28,329 nucleotides of DNA, taken from an uncultured Campylobacter sp. GTDB taxonomy: Bacteria > Campylobacterota > Campylobacteria > Campylobacterales > Campylobacteraceae. Each line of letters begins with the position of its first letter. The first letter of the stretch is position 1. Position numbers and translations under genes: made by a program. The notes under the pieces are model-generated. The model saw only the letters and a list, made by a program, of their open reading frames with translations, had not been told where the DNA came from and searched no databases. The stretch lies in NCBI RefSeq assembly GCF_938031315.1, contig NZ_CALHHT010000380.1:1-28329 (forward strand). Direction: 5' to 3'. Positions 7,433 through 15,172 of this stretch are shown here, piece by piece.

Positions 7433-7477
7433 GCGGTCTTTACAAGCCGGCGCGCAGGGCGAGTTCGTAAAGACCCG
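7433..7477. terminator. Second hairpin in the metB/polA spacer
   Basis: GGTCTTTAC at 7435-7443 pairs with GTAAAGACC at 7467-7475, with further G-C pairing possible just outside. The G+C-rich interior forms a 23-base loop. It follows the 7401-7430 hairpin after only a few bases, giving a double stem-loop. Confidence 0.4.
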
Positions 7478-7732
7478 CCGCCGATTATTTCATCTTACAA
7501 AAATCTTTTTTCGCAAAACCTATGCCTATTTATCGCGAGCTAAATTTTGTATGAATTTTCACTCGTTAAATTTTATACAGCGCGCGTATAATCCGCTAGC
7601 CGCTCGATTTAAATTTAGCGCAATTAAATCTATCAAACGGGCAAATTTTGGCTCCGTCCTGCTCAAAATTTAAAATTCTGCGCGCCGTTTAAATTCCGCT
7701 TAAATTTTAGCCGCGTTTTAAATTTAGCGTAG

Positions 7733-10549
7733 CTACTTCAGCTCGCCCCAGCGCTTGGCGATGTTTAGGCTCGTCTTTAAAGGCACGTTTAGGCTCGCCG
7801 CGCTTTGCATTATCTCCTGCGCGCGCTCGCCGAAGCTCTGCGCCAAATCGTCCCGCACCTCGAAGATCAGCTCGTCGTGGATCTGCAATATCAGCCGCGC
7901 CTCGCCACTTAGCAGCGGCGAAATCTCAACCATCGCCTTTTTGATGATGTCGGCGGCGGAGCCTTGAAATTTCGTATTCACCGCCTCGCGCTCGTAGCTC
8001 GCATAGACCATGTTGTTGCGCGCGTTTGCGAAATCGAAGTAGCGCCTGCGCCCAAAAAGCGTGCTTACGTAGCCATCTGCTTTCGCGTCCGATTTTATGC
8101 TCTGCAAAAATTCCTTGATCGTAGAAAACGCCGCGAAATAGCGCTCGATATAGCCCTTCGCCTCGGCGCGCGCGATGCCTAGGCTGTCGCTTAGCTTGCC
8201 CGCGCCCATGCCGTAGATGAGGCCGAAATTTATGCTCTTTGCGATCGTGCGGTGCGCGGGCTGCGCGTCGCCGAAAATGCTGATCGCCGTGCGCGCGTGA
8301 ATGTCCTCATCCGCCCTAAACGCCGCCAAAAGCGCAGGATCGCGCGAAAAGTGCGCGAGCAGGCGCAGCTCGATCTGCGAGTAATCAAGCGAGATCAGCG
8401 AGTAGCCCCCCTCTGCTAGGAAGCAGTCCCGCACGTCCTTCGCAAACGTGCCGCGCGCGGGGATATTTTGCAGGTTCGGATTTTTGCTCGCTAGCCGCCC
8501 GGTAGCCGTGCCGGTCTGCAAGAAATTCGATCTGACGCGGTTTTGCGGATCTGCAAGGGCAAGCTGTAGCAGCGGCTCGCAGTAGGTGCTTTGCAGCTTA
8601 AACAGCTCGCGGTAGTCTAAAATCTTATCCACCGCGGGATGCAGCGCCGTAAGATCCTTCAGCACGCTTTCGTCGGTGCTGTAGCCCGTCTTCGTGCGTT
8701 TTGCGGCAGGAAGCCCTAGCCGCTCGAAAAGCACGGCGCCGAGCTGAGCGGGAGAGTTGATATTAAACTGCTCACCGCAAAGCTCGTAAATTTCATCCGT
8801 GAGCGCTCGCAGGGACTTTTCGTTGCGCCCGATTAGGCTCTTTATCATCTCCGCGTCGATCTTGATGCCGCATCTTTGCATCTGCCAAAGCACCCGCACG
8901 AACGGGAACTCAAGCTCTTGCGCGAGCTTAAAAAGCGCGGGTTCGAGCAGCTGTTTGAGTTTAAAATACAGCCTCAGCGTCACCCACGCATCCTCGCTCG
9001 CATAGATCGTAGCGGCGTCCAGCTCCACGGAGGCGAAGGTCTCGCCCTTTTTGACGACGTCGCCGAAATGCACGGTCTCATACCCCAGATACCGCGGCGA
9101 GATAGAGTCCATCCCCACGGCGTTTGCGGGATCGAGCAGCCACGCTAGCACCATCGTATCGGCAAAGCGCGCAGCAGGCTCGATATTAAAATTATTTTTC
9201 ACGATCTCAAAATCGTATTTTAAATTTTGCCCCACGACATATCCGCGAAACAGCGAGCCGATCGCGGCCTTTGCCGCGTCCGAAGAAATTTGAGCAGGAG
9301 CGCCCAAATAGCTATGCGCGAGCGGGACGTAGTAGGCGCGCTCCTCGTTAAACGCAAACGAAAAGCCCACGATCTTGGCGCTTTTGCTGTCGATGCTAGT
9401 GGTTTCCGTATCAAAGCTCACCAAGGTCTCGGCGCTGACGCCCTCGCACAGCCTCGCAAGCTCCGCGGCATCGGTAATGCAAATAGGCTCAAATGGCGTT
9501 TTAAAAGCACTCTCGCAGCTTTGCCCGCCGCAAGCGGAGCCGCTAGGGATAGAATTTTGCCCGTCTAGCCCCCCTACGACAGCGTCCAAGATAGAGCCGC
9601 CGCGAGACGGCTCTGCGCCCGCGCCCTTTCCGCCCGCGCCCAAAACGGAGCTTTTTGTGCCCATGCTTTTACCCTCGCTCCAAAGATCAAGTCCGTTTTG
9701 CTCCTGCAGGTTTAGCGCTGAAAGAAGCCTATTTAGCGCGTAATCTTTTAAAATTTCGCGGATTTTAAAAAGCGGATTTTGCTGCGGAAATTTCGCGTCC
9801 TCTAAAGGCGGGATTTCCAGCTCGTCGTAAAGAGTAGCCAGGCGCTTGCTTATGTAGGCGCTCTGCCTCCCCTCTATCAGATACTCGCGCTGTTTGTTTT
9901 GCGGTAGGCGGTCTAAATTTGAATAGATCCCATCAAGCGAGCCCCATTCGTCTAAAAGCTTCTTCGCCCCCTTATCGCCGATACCCCGCACGCCCGGGAT
10001 ATTATCGGCGCTGTCGCCGCAGATCGCTAAAAAATCCACGATCTGCTCGGGATAGACGCCGTAGCGCTGCAAGCACTCCTCTCTTCCGTAAAGCATCTTT
10101 TTGCCGTGGCTGTAAATTTTAACGTTTTCGCCGATGAGCTGATACAGGTCCTTGTCGGAGGTAACGATGTTGATTTTATGCGTGGCGCCGTGCTTTTTAA
10201 CGACGCTTGCGATGAGATCGTCCGCCTCGTAGCCTTCGCATCCGAGCGAGTAAAGCCCCATCTTTTCGATCATCTCGATGCAGATCGGCAGCTGCTGCAA
10301 AAGCGCGGGCGGCGGGGCTTGGCGGTTGGTTTTGTAGTTCGGATCGATATCCGAGCGGAAGGTCTTGCCCTTGCTATCCAGAGCGAAAATTATATAATCG
10401 CTCTTAAATTCCTTCGAAAGATTTGCGATGAAGCTCGCAAATCCGCTCACCATGCCGCTGGGTTTGCCGTCTTTGGTTTTAAGCCCGCTCATAGCGTAGT
10501 AGAGCCTGAAAAAAAAGCCGAACGTATCGATGATCGTGATGGTCTGCAT
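7733..10549 (-). CDS. polA: DNA polymerase I
   Basis: A 938-residue family A polymerase for gap filling and Okazaki-fragment processing. The 5'-3' exonuclease occupies about 1-290, with GYEADDLIA, TSDKDLYQL and GDSADNIPGVRGIGDKGA. The 3'-5' exonuclease is apparently active: Asp380/Glu382 in SFDTETTS, Asp446 in GQNLKYDFE and Asp520 in YASEDAW. Polymerase motif A is SLDYSQIELR (Asp722), motif B is RTIAKSINFGLIYG (Lys771) and motif C is QIHDELIFE (His891-Asp892). Between the two nuclease domains, about residues 292-350 form a Gly/Ser/Ala-rich linker with no domain character. The ATG at 10549 has a GAGGA ribosome site. The gene is monocistronic and diverges from the DUF2249-like cluster. Confidence 0.97.
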   Translation of the reverse strand: MQTITIIDTFGFFFRLYYAMSGLKTKDGKPSGMVSGFASFIANLSKEFKSDYIIFALDSKGKTFRSDIDPNYKTNRQAPPPALLQQLPICIEMIEKMGLYSLGCEGYEADDLIASVVKKHGATHKINIVTSDKDLYQLIGENVKIYSHGKKMLYGREECLQRYGVYPEQIVDFLAICGDSADNIPGVRGIGDKGAKKLLDEWGSLDGIYSNLDRLPQNKQREYLIEGRQSAYISKRLATLYDELEIPPLEDAKFPQQNPLFKIREILKDYALNRLLSALNLQEQNGLDLWSEGKSMGTKSSVLGAGGKGAGAEPSRGGSILDAVVGGLDGQNSIPSGSACGGQSCESAFKTPFEPICITDAAELARLCEGVSAETLVSFDTETTSIDSKSAKIVGFSFAFNEERAYYVPLAHSYLGAPAQISSDAAKAAIGSLFRGYVVGQNLKYDFEIVKNNFNIEPAARFADTMVLAWLLDPANAVGMDSISPRYLGYETVHFGDVVKKGETFASVELDAATIYASEDAWVTLRLYFKLKQLLEPALFKLAQELEFPFVRVLWQMQRCGIKIDAEMIKSLIGRNEKSLRALTDEIYELCGEQFNINSPAQLGAVLFERLGLPAAKRTKTGYSTDESVLKDLTALHPAVDKILDYRELFKLQSTYCEPLLQLALADPQNRVRSNFLQTGTATGRLASKNPNLQNIPARGTFAKDVRDCFLAEGGYSLISLDYSQIELRLLAHFSRDPALLAAFRADEDIHARTAISIFGDAQPAHRTIAKSINFGLIYGMGAGKLSDSLGIARAEAKGYIERYFAAFSTIKEFLQSIKSDAKADGYVSTLFGRRRYFDFANARNNMVYASYEREAVNTKFQGSAADIIKKAMVEISPLLSGEARLILQIHDELIFEVRDDLAQSFGERAQEIMQSAASLNVPLKTSLNIAKRWGELK

Positions 10550-10580
10550 AATGGTCCTCGGATTTAGAATTTTAACGCGT

Positions 10581-10586
10581 AGTGTA
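10581..10586 (-). promoter_or_regulatory. Possible -10 element for polA
   Basis: TACACT on the minus strand after TTTTAA, 32 bases upstream of the polA ATG. It is a weak match and no -35 is seen. Confidence 0.25.
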
Positions 10587-10659
10587 TTAAAATTCGGCTA
10601 AATTTACAAATTCCAAATAGGACTTGACCTACCTCATTTCAAAATTTTAAAATTTGCTA

Positions 10660-10665
10660 TATAAT
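10660..10665 (+). promoter_or_regulatory. -10 element for the DUF2249/oxidase-like/DUF59 cluster
   Basis: A perfect TATAAT within TTGCTATATAAT lies 29 bases before the ATG at 10694. A TTGACC at 10624-10629 is 30 bases away, too far to be its -35 box. I see no clean FNR/CRP-type or NssR-type palindrome next to it. Confidence 0.55.
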
Positions 10666-10693
10666 CGCGCGAAATTTTAAAAAAGGATCAGGT

Positions 10694-11038
10694 ATGGATT
10701 TTTTCACAGACTGGCAGGAGTTCGACGCGGCGGGCGCTACGTTGAAATTTTATAAAAAATCGCAGGGCGGCGTGGAGTACATCGGCTTTGATTCGCGCAA
10801 ATGCGTTCCGCCCGAGCCTATGGTAAATGCGCTGGTGGCGCTAAATTTCGTAAAAGACGAAACCAAAAAGGTCGTCATGGTAAATCATAAATTTCCGATG
10901 GGGCTGATCCCAAAAATCGAATCTAAATTTGACATTGCCCGCGAGGATCTGGACGGCGACGCGGTCAAGCTCACCATCAGCCTAAAACCGGGCGCGGTCA
11001 ATGAGGGCTTCGACACCGACGCGAAGTGCCACGGCTAA
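10694..11038 (+). CDS. DUF2249-like small protein
   Basis: A 114-residue soluble protein. The core IGFDSRKCVPPEPMVNALVA (30-49), then VVMVNHKFPMGLIPKIE, resembles the DUF2249 pattern: a D-x-R segment, a PPEPM block, a helix, a V-N-H-x-x-P strand and a final strand pair (here DAVKLTISLKPG). The fold is expected to be the small TusA/SirA-like alpha/beta fold. Cys37 next to PPEP lies where TusA-like proteins carry their reactive cysteine, and a second cysteine is at 112. The ATG at 10694 has an AAAAGGA ribosome site. It is first of three genes, followed after 17 bases by a membrane protein and then a DUF59 protein. DUF2249 proteins have no settled function. The family call is from memory of the pattern. 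Confidence 0.6.
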   Translation: MDFFTDWQEFDAAGATLKFYKKSQGGVEYIGFDSRKCVPPEPMVNALVALNFVKDETKKVVMVNHKFPMGLIPKIESKFDIAREDLDGDAVKLTISLKPGAVNEGFDTDAKCHG

Positions 11039-11055
11039 AGTGCTTTAAAATTTAG

Positions 11056-12231
11056 ATGAATATCACGACATTTTCGCCGCCGTTTCGCATCGTAGGCGGC
11101 TATTTCATCTGCGGCTTTATCTTTTTGCTGCTAAGCGCGGCGAGCTTTTTAAAGGCCGATTTCGGCGCGATCCAAGCGCCGCAGACGGCGAGCTTTTTTC
11201 ACGTATTTTTGCTCGGATTCGTAATCAGCATAATCATCGGAGCGCTCTATCAGCTTACCTCCGTCATCATCCAAAAGGAATTTTTCACCGTCAAATTTGC
11301 GTTTTTAAATCTCTTTGCTTACGCTGCGGGCGTGGCTCTGCTAAGCGCGGGATTGCTACTTTCAAATATCTCGCTGATGCACGCAGGCGGCACCGTTTTG
11401 CTGCTTAGCCTATTTTATTTTACGATCTGCTACGCGCTAAGCTTCATCGGCACGCCCAAATGGAGCTTCCCCGCCGTTGCGCTTGCGATCTCGGCTGCGT
11501 TTTTAGCCGTAGGGATCAGCCTTGGCTTCGCGCTCGTGCTAGCGCTTAGCGGCGTGGAGATTTTCGGAGTGTATTTTTCAGAAATTTTATCCTATCACAT
11601 ATACTTCGTGCTGGGCTTCGTGTTTTTCGTCATCGTAGGCGCTGCGTGCGTGCTGCTGCCGATGTTTAGCCTGGCGCACGATCTAAGCTTCGCGCTAGCA
11701 AAAGCTTCACTGGCGCTGTATCTGCTCGCGGGGCTGTTTTTGCTAAAAGACTTTGGAATTTTCATCGCATTTGCCGCGCTTGCGAGCTTTGCGGCTCAGG
11801 CGATCTATATCCTGGCTAGGCGCGTGCGAAAAGCGATAGATTATTGGAATTTAAACGTCTACATCTCGCTGGCGGCTTTGGGATTTAGCGCGGCATTTTG
11901 GCTCGCGGATCGCGCGGATGCGGCGGCGTTTTGGCTGCTATACGGCTTTTTGTTCGCCTTCATCGTCGCGCACCTTTATAAAATCGCGCCCTTTCTCATC
12001 TGGTATCACTACGTCTCGCCCTTCGTCGGCAAGCGCAAAATCCCTATGCTAGAGGATATGATAATCAAAAAGATCGCCTACGCAGCCTGCGTGCCGAACG
12101 TCTTAGCGCTTGCGTGCGCGAGCTTCGGAGCGCTAACGCCTGCGGTGATCTTGCAAGCGGCAAGCATAATTTTGGTGCTAATTAACATCGTAAATATCTT
12201 TAACTACATAAAATTCGGAGAGGAAAAATGA
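11056..12231 (+). CDS. Polytopic membrane protein related to heme-copper oxidase subunit I / NnrS
   Basis: A 391-residue inner-membrane protein with about 11-12 hydrophobic segments. Histidines at helix ends stand out: His49 in SFFHVFLLGFV, His181 in SYHIYFVLGF, His208 in MFSLAHDL, and His306/His318 in VAHLYKIAPFLIWYHYVSP. Blocks such as HVFLLGF...GALYQL and PFLIWYHY are like those of oxidase-subunit-I-related and NnrS-type proteins, which bind heme or copper, but the full oxidase active-site pattern is not evident. The start codon is immediately preceded by an in-frame TAG, so it cannot be longer, and no good ribosome site is seen. Its stop overlaps the DUF59 start (ATGA). A role in nitric-oxide or metal handling is inference from context. 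Confidence 0.6.
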   Translation: MNITTFSPPFRIVGGYFICGFIFLLLSAASFLKADFGAIQAPQTASFFHVFLLGFVISIIIGALYQLTSVIIQKEFFTVKFAFLNLFAYAAGVALLSAGLLLSNISLMHAGGTVLLLSLFYFTICYALSFIGTPKWSFPAVALAISAAFLAVGISLGFALVLALSGVEIFGVYFSEILSYHIYFVLGFVFFVIVGAACVLLPMFSLAHDLSFALAKASLALYLLAGLFLLKDFGIFIAFAALASFAAQAIYILARRVRKAIDYWNLNVYISLAALGFSAAFWLADRADAAAFWLLYGFLFAFIVAHLYKIAPFLIWYHYVSPFVGKRKIPMLEDMIIKKIAYAACVPNVLALACASFGALTPAVILQAASIILVLINIVNIFNYIKFGEEK

Positions 12232-12533
12232 AAGTAACGAAGGAGCAAATTTACGACGCGCTTCGCGCCGTGGTGGACCCTGAGGTGGGCTTTGACGTCG
12301 TGTCGCTAGGGCTCATCTACGACGTAGCGGTAGATGAGGCGAACAACGCCAAAGTCACGATGACGCTATCGACTCAGTCGTGCCCGCTGCATGAGATGAT
12401 GGTGGAATGGGTGCGCGCGGGTGCCGAGAGCGTGGAAGGTATCGGCGAGGTAGAGATTGATCTCGTCTTTGAGCCGATGTGGAATATCGATATGGCAGAG
12501 GATCACGTCAAAGAGGCTCTGGGGCGATTTTAG
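12228..12533 (+). CDS. DUF59/MIP18-family iron-sulfur cluster assembly protein (SufT-like)
   Basis: A 101-residue cytosolic protein of the DUF59 (MIP18/SufT) family, which helps insert or mature iron-sulfur clusters. Seen are DPEVGFDVVSLGLIYDV (17-33) and the single-cysteine motif STQSCPLHEMM with Cys52, the likely cluster or metal ligand. The length is normal for a stand-alone DUF59 protein. Here it is not in a suf operon. It overlaps the oxidase-like gene by four bases (ATGA) and closes the three-gene cluster, so its client is probably a protein made under the same control. The specific client is unknown. Confidence 0.85.
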   Translation: MKVTKEQIYDALRAVVDPEVGFDVVSLGLIYDVAVDEANNAKVTMTLSTQSCPLHEMMVEWVRAGAESVEGIGEVEIDLVFEPMWNIDMAEDHVKEALGRF

Positions 12534-13434
12534 AGCTCGCGCGAAGGATATTTGCGGATTGCTCAGGACGCCGCACTCGTCGTCGGGCGCTTCTGCATAT
12601 CGCCTCGGACGCTGCGCGGATTGTCGGGGCGCTTTTCTGCGAATCGCCCGAAGCGCTCCGCGAGATATTAGAGCGCTGTGTGAAATTCCAAAGCGCTGCG
12701 TGAAATGTCTTGGTGTTGTATGAAATTCCACAGCGATGCGTGGATCACTGGAATATTGCACGAAATTTCGGAGCGCTGCACAGATAGCTGGGCATTCTTG
12801 CTGCGGCGTGATTCTCGCCGCCGTTTTAAATTTGAACGATCTAAAATTTAACTCAATTAAATTTCGCACCGCCGTTTGATTATCGCTTAGTTATAAATTT
12901 ACACGATCTAAAATTTGACCGCATAACCGCGATTTGGCGAGCATCATCAAACGATTTGTGTTTGCAAAATACCGCGCGGCGCAATATTTTAAATTTAATC
13001 GCGCCGCCTGTGCCCCTGCCTGCATCTAGTTAGCTCGCCTGTTCTCCCGTATGTGCGTCTGCGTGCCAACCCACTCGCCCATCTGCTTTCCCTTTTCCCA
13101 AACCGCAAAATACCGCCATGCACGGCGCGAATCACAGTTTAAATTTAGCCGCAAGAGCCGCAAATAGAGCCGTGAAATCTTACAAGCCGCGCAACTAAAT
13201 TTTAAAAAACCATGGAATTTAACCGCTCTGTTTATGAGCGCGGCTAGTAGATCTCGACAGGCGTTAAATTTCAAACCAAAAGATAAAGCAAACCCCTCGT
13301 TGCAATTATTCTGCGTAATCGCCCCGATTTATATTTGCACGCTTGATTAAAATTTTGCAAAGAAACGAGAGCGGCTAAATAAAATTAAAGCAGATCCGTA
13401 AACGCGCGGCAAGCGGTTAAATTTAAAGCTAAAT
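12534..13434. other. Gene-free spacer between the DUF59 gene and ppx
   Basis: About 900 bases between convergent genes. The first 250 hold a degenerate tandem repeat. The rest is AAATTT-rich spacer in which the 14-base word ACGATCTAAAATTT occurs at 12836-12849 and again at 12903-12916. Frames of 70-170 codons exist on both strands here, but they lack ribosome sites, run through the repeat or overlap real genes, and show no protein-like composition. Confidence 0.65.
12587..12790 (+). repeat. Degenerate tandem repeat, unit about 20 bp
   Basis: From 12651 to 12790 the sequence falls into seven consecutive 20-base units in exact register. Examples are GAGCGCTGTGTGAAATTCCA (12671-12690), AAGCGCTGCGTGAAATGTCT (12691-12710) and TGGTGTTGTATGAAATTCCA (12711-12730). 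Before that, about three more diverged units of 21-22 bases reach back to about 12587. The consensus is near AGCGCTGCGTGAAATTCCA. The period is not a multiple of three, so it is not a coding repeat. Confidence 0.75.
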
Positions 13435-14877
13435 TTAGACGAAATTTACGGCGAAAATTGCGGGTTTTGCGAGCTTTTTAAGACTTCCTTTAAGCATTAT
13501 CAAATTATCGGCGCCGGAAATTTTAAGAGTGGAGTTTTCAAAGCTAAATTCTAAATTTTTCAGCGCGTTTTCGCTTAGAAGGCGCGCGAGCTCCAGAATA
13601 TAGCTAAGCCACGCAAGCTTGGCGGCATCGGGCAAAATCGCGCTCAAAGGCGCAAACGTAGCACCCAGCTCGCGCTTGCCGTGCATCGAGATGATCGCGG
13701 CTATGAGCGCCTTTTCTTTGTGCGTCGTGCGGTAGTTCAGCCCGCCGAGCACCATATCTGCGCTGGTTTCATGTTTGGCGTAAAAGCCGATCGCTCGCCC
13801 GATCTCGCAAAGCGATGCTGCGGTCTGAAGAATTTTAATATATTTTTCACTCAAGCCGTGCAGCGGCGATAGCGTGCAAAACAGCGCCTTTGCGAACTTC
13901 GGAGCCTCGCTGGGCTCGGAAGCGAAGCGATCTTTAAGGCTTCTTAGGCTCGGATTAAAGCCTCTAGGCAGGTTTGCGCCGCGCAGAATCGAGCTTAAAA
14001 ACGCCCCCTCACGCACTCCCACGCCGCTAGTGATGATCTTTTTCGCCCCTAGGCGCCTTACGATCTTATCAAAGATGATGGCGCCCTCTCTGATCGTGTC
14101 GTAGCGGTCTTTTTTGATCGGGAATTTCGCCAAATCAAGCGTCTTTGCACTCATCAGCTTGGCAAAAAACGGCGCGTATTTTTCATAATCATAGCTGAAA
14201 TTATGCACGATCTTTAGCGGATGGTTTTGCAGGCTCATCACGGCGCCCGAGAGCGCTCGCGCAGAGCCGCCCATTACGATTAAATTTTGCGTGCGAAACT
14301 CGGCGCCGAGCTGCGAGATCGCGCTGTTTATGTATTTCTCCAGCCCCTTTGTGTCGCCGCGGTCGAAAAACAGCTCCTTTAGCCGCACCGTGCCTAAATT
14401 TAGAGAAATTTTATTTTCTATCCTGCCGTTTTTGATGTAAGCAAGCTCGGTCGAGCCGCCGCCGATGTCCAGCGTAACGCCCTCGGAAAAGTCGCTAAGC
14501 AAATTCTGCGCCGCATAGGCGCCCAGATACGCCTCCATCTGCCCGTCTATCTTGCGGATCGTGATGCCCGTTTGCTTGCGGACGAGATTTATAAACTCGC
14601 TCCCGTTCGGCGCATCGCGAAGCGCCGATGTACCGATGCAAAGCACGCGCTTAGCCTTATAATTACATACCAGGGTTTTAAATTTTTTAAACGCCAGCAG
14701 GCATTTTTGCATCGCTTCGGAAGTTAAAATTCCGCCGTTTTCGTAAGCGCCCTCGCCTAGGCGGATCTTGATCTTGTGCTCGGCCAAAATGAAAAATCCG
14801 AGCCTGCTCGTGCGCTCGAAAATCACGGCTCTGGCGGAATTTGAGCCCAGATCTATGACGGCGACGCGCTTGGGCAT
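13435..14877 (-). CDS. ppx: Ppx/GppA exopolyphosphatase / guanosine pentaphosphate phosphatase
   Basis: A 480-residue cytosolic phosphatase of the ASKHA fold that removes terminal phosphate from polyphosphate or from pppGpp. Seen are phosphate-1 loop VIDLGSNSARAVIFE (7-21), IGTSALRDAPNG (81-92), phosphate-2 loop TLDIGGGSTEL (135-145), NLGTVRLKELF (160-170) and MGGSARAL. The usual SGxEEAR segment reads DGQMEAYL, so only one of the two acidic residues is kept. The C-terminal part (about 320-480) is the HD-like helical domain common to long Ppx/GppA proteins. The ATG at 14877 directly follows the ferredoxin stop with no gap, so the two are coupled. Whether polyphosphate or pppGpp is preferred cannot be told. 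Confidence 0.9.
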   Translation of the reverse strand: MPKRVAVIDLGSNSARAVIFERTSRLGFFILAEHKIKIRLGEGAYENGGILTSEAMQKCLLAFKKFKTLVCNYKAKRVLCIGTSALRDAPNGSEFINLVRKQTGITIRKIDGQMEAYLGAYAAQNLLSDFSEGVTLDIGGGSTELAYIKNGRIENKISLNLGTVRLKELFFDRGDTKGLEKYINSAISQLGAEFRTQNLIVMGGSARALSGAVMSLQNHPLKIVHNFSYDYEKYAPFFAKLMSAKTLDLAKFPIKKDRYDTIREGAIIFDKIVRRLGAKKIITSGVGVREGAFLSSILRGANLPRGFNPSLRSLKDRFASEPSEAPKFAKALFCTLSPLHGLSEKYIKILQTAASLCEIGRAIGFYAKHETSADMVLGGLNYRTTHKEKALIAAIISMHGKRELGATFAPLSAILPDAAKLAWLSYILELARLLSENALKNLEFSFENSTLKISGADNLIMLKGSLKKLAKPAIFAVNFV

Positions 14878-15123
14878 TTAAATTTCCATATGGACGTGTT
14901 TGTATTTCAGCTCGTCCGCCGTCTCGATATTATCGGGGTCGGTGATGATACACTCGACGGGACAAACCACGATGCAGGCGGGTTCGGAGTAATCCTCGAC
15001 GCATTCGCAGCATCGATCGGCATCTATGATGTATATCGGCTCATCCTCAAAAATCGCTTCATTAGGGCATTCCTCGCGGCAAGCGTCGCAACTGATGCAT
15101 TCTTTTGTAATCAACAATGACAT
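14878..15123 (-). CDS. 2[4Fe-4S] ferredoxin, YfhL type
   Basis: An 81-residue bacterial ferredoxin carrying two [4Fe-4S] clusters and serving as a cytosolic one-electron carrier. The first motif is C-x2-C-x2-C-x3-CP at Cys9, 12, 15 and 19. The second is C-x2-C-x8-C-x3-CP at Cys38, 41, 50 and 54, the eight-residue insert being characteristic of the YfhL/FdxA group. Cys39 and Cys58 are extra cysteines. The C-terminal extension after the second motif is acidic, then basic (ELKYKHVHMEI). It begins at the ATG at 15123, 49 bases after the histidine kinase gene, with its own probable -10 box. Its stop abuts the ppx start. Its redox partner is unknown. Confidence 0.92.
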   Translation of the reverse strand: MSLLITKECISCDACREECPNEAIFEDEPIYIIDADRCCECVEDYSEPACIVVCPVECIITDPDNIETADELKYKHVHMEI

Positions 15124-15154
15124 ATAATTTTACCTTACGAAAAAATTTATGGCG

Positions 15155-15160
15155 TTTATA
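15155..15160 (-). promoter_or_regulatory. -10 element for ferredoxin-ppx
   Basis: TATAAA with upstream TGG (ATGGTATAAACG, an extended -10) on the minus strand, 32 bases before the ferredoxin ATG, between the kinase stop and the ferredoxin start. It suggests the ferredoxin-ppx pair can be transcribed on its own. Confidence 0.4.
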
Positions 15161-15172
15161 CCATAAAAAGCT

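Larger units (their letters stand above)
7310..7732. other. Gene-free spacer between convergent metB and polA
   Basis: About 420 bases between two convergent genes. It contains two strong hairpins (7401-7430 and 7433-7477) and then repeated AAATTT-type words up to the polA stop. No coding frame is supported on either strand. Confidence 0.65.

Noticed and set aside
10624..10642. TTGACCTACCTCATTTCAA upstream of the DUF2249-like cluster as a possible FNR/Nnr site
   Set aside because: The TTGA and TCAA ends are 11 bases apart instead of the six expected for this protein family, and the centre is not symmetrical.
12587..12790. A CRISPR array
   Set aside because: The units abut without spacers of unique sequence, vary along their whole length, and no cas genes are present.
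12366..12869. A 167-codon minus-strand frame over the DUF59 gene and the tandem repeat
   Set aside because: It runs antisense through the last 168 bases of the DUF59 gene and then through the 20-bp repeat. It has no ribosome site, and its arginine- and histidine-rich product looks like translated repeat.
13026..13274. An 82-codon minus-strand frame in the 12.5-13.4 kb spacer
   Set aside because: No ribosome site or promoter, a biased composition, and a product that resembles no protein I know.
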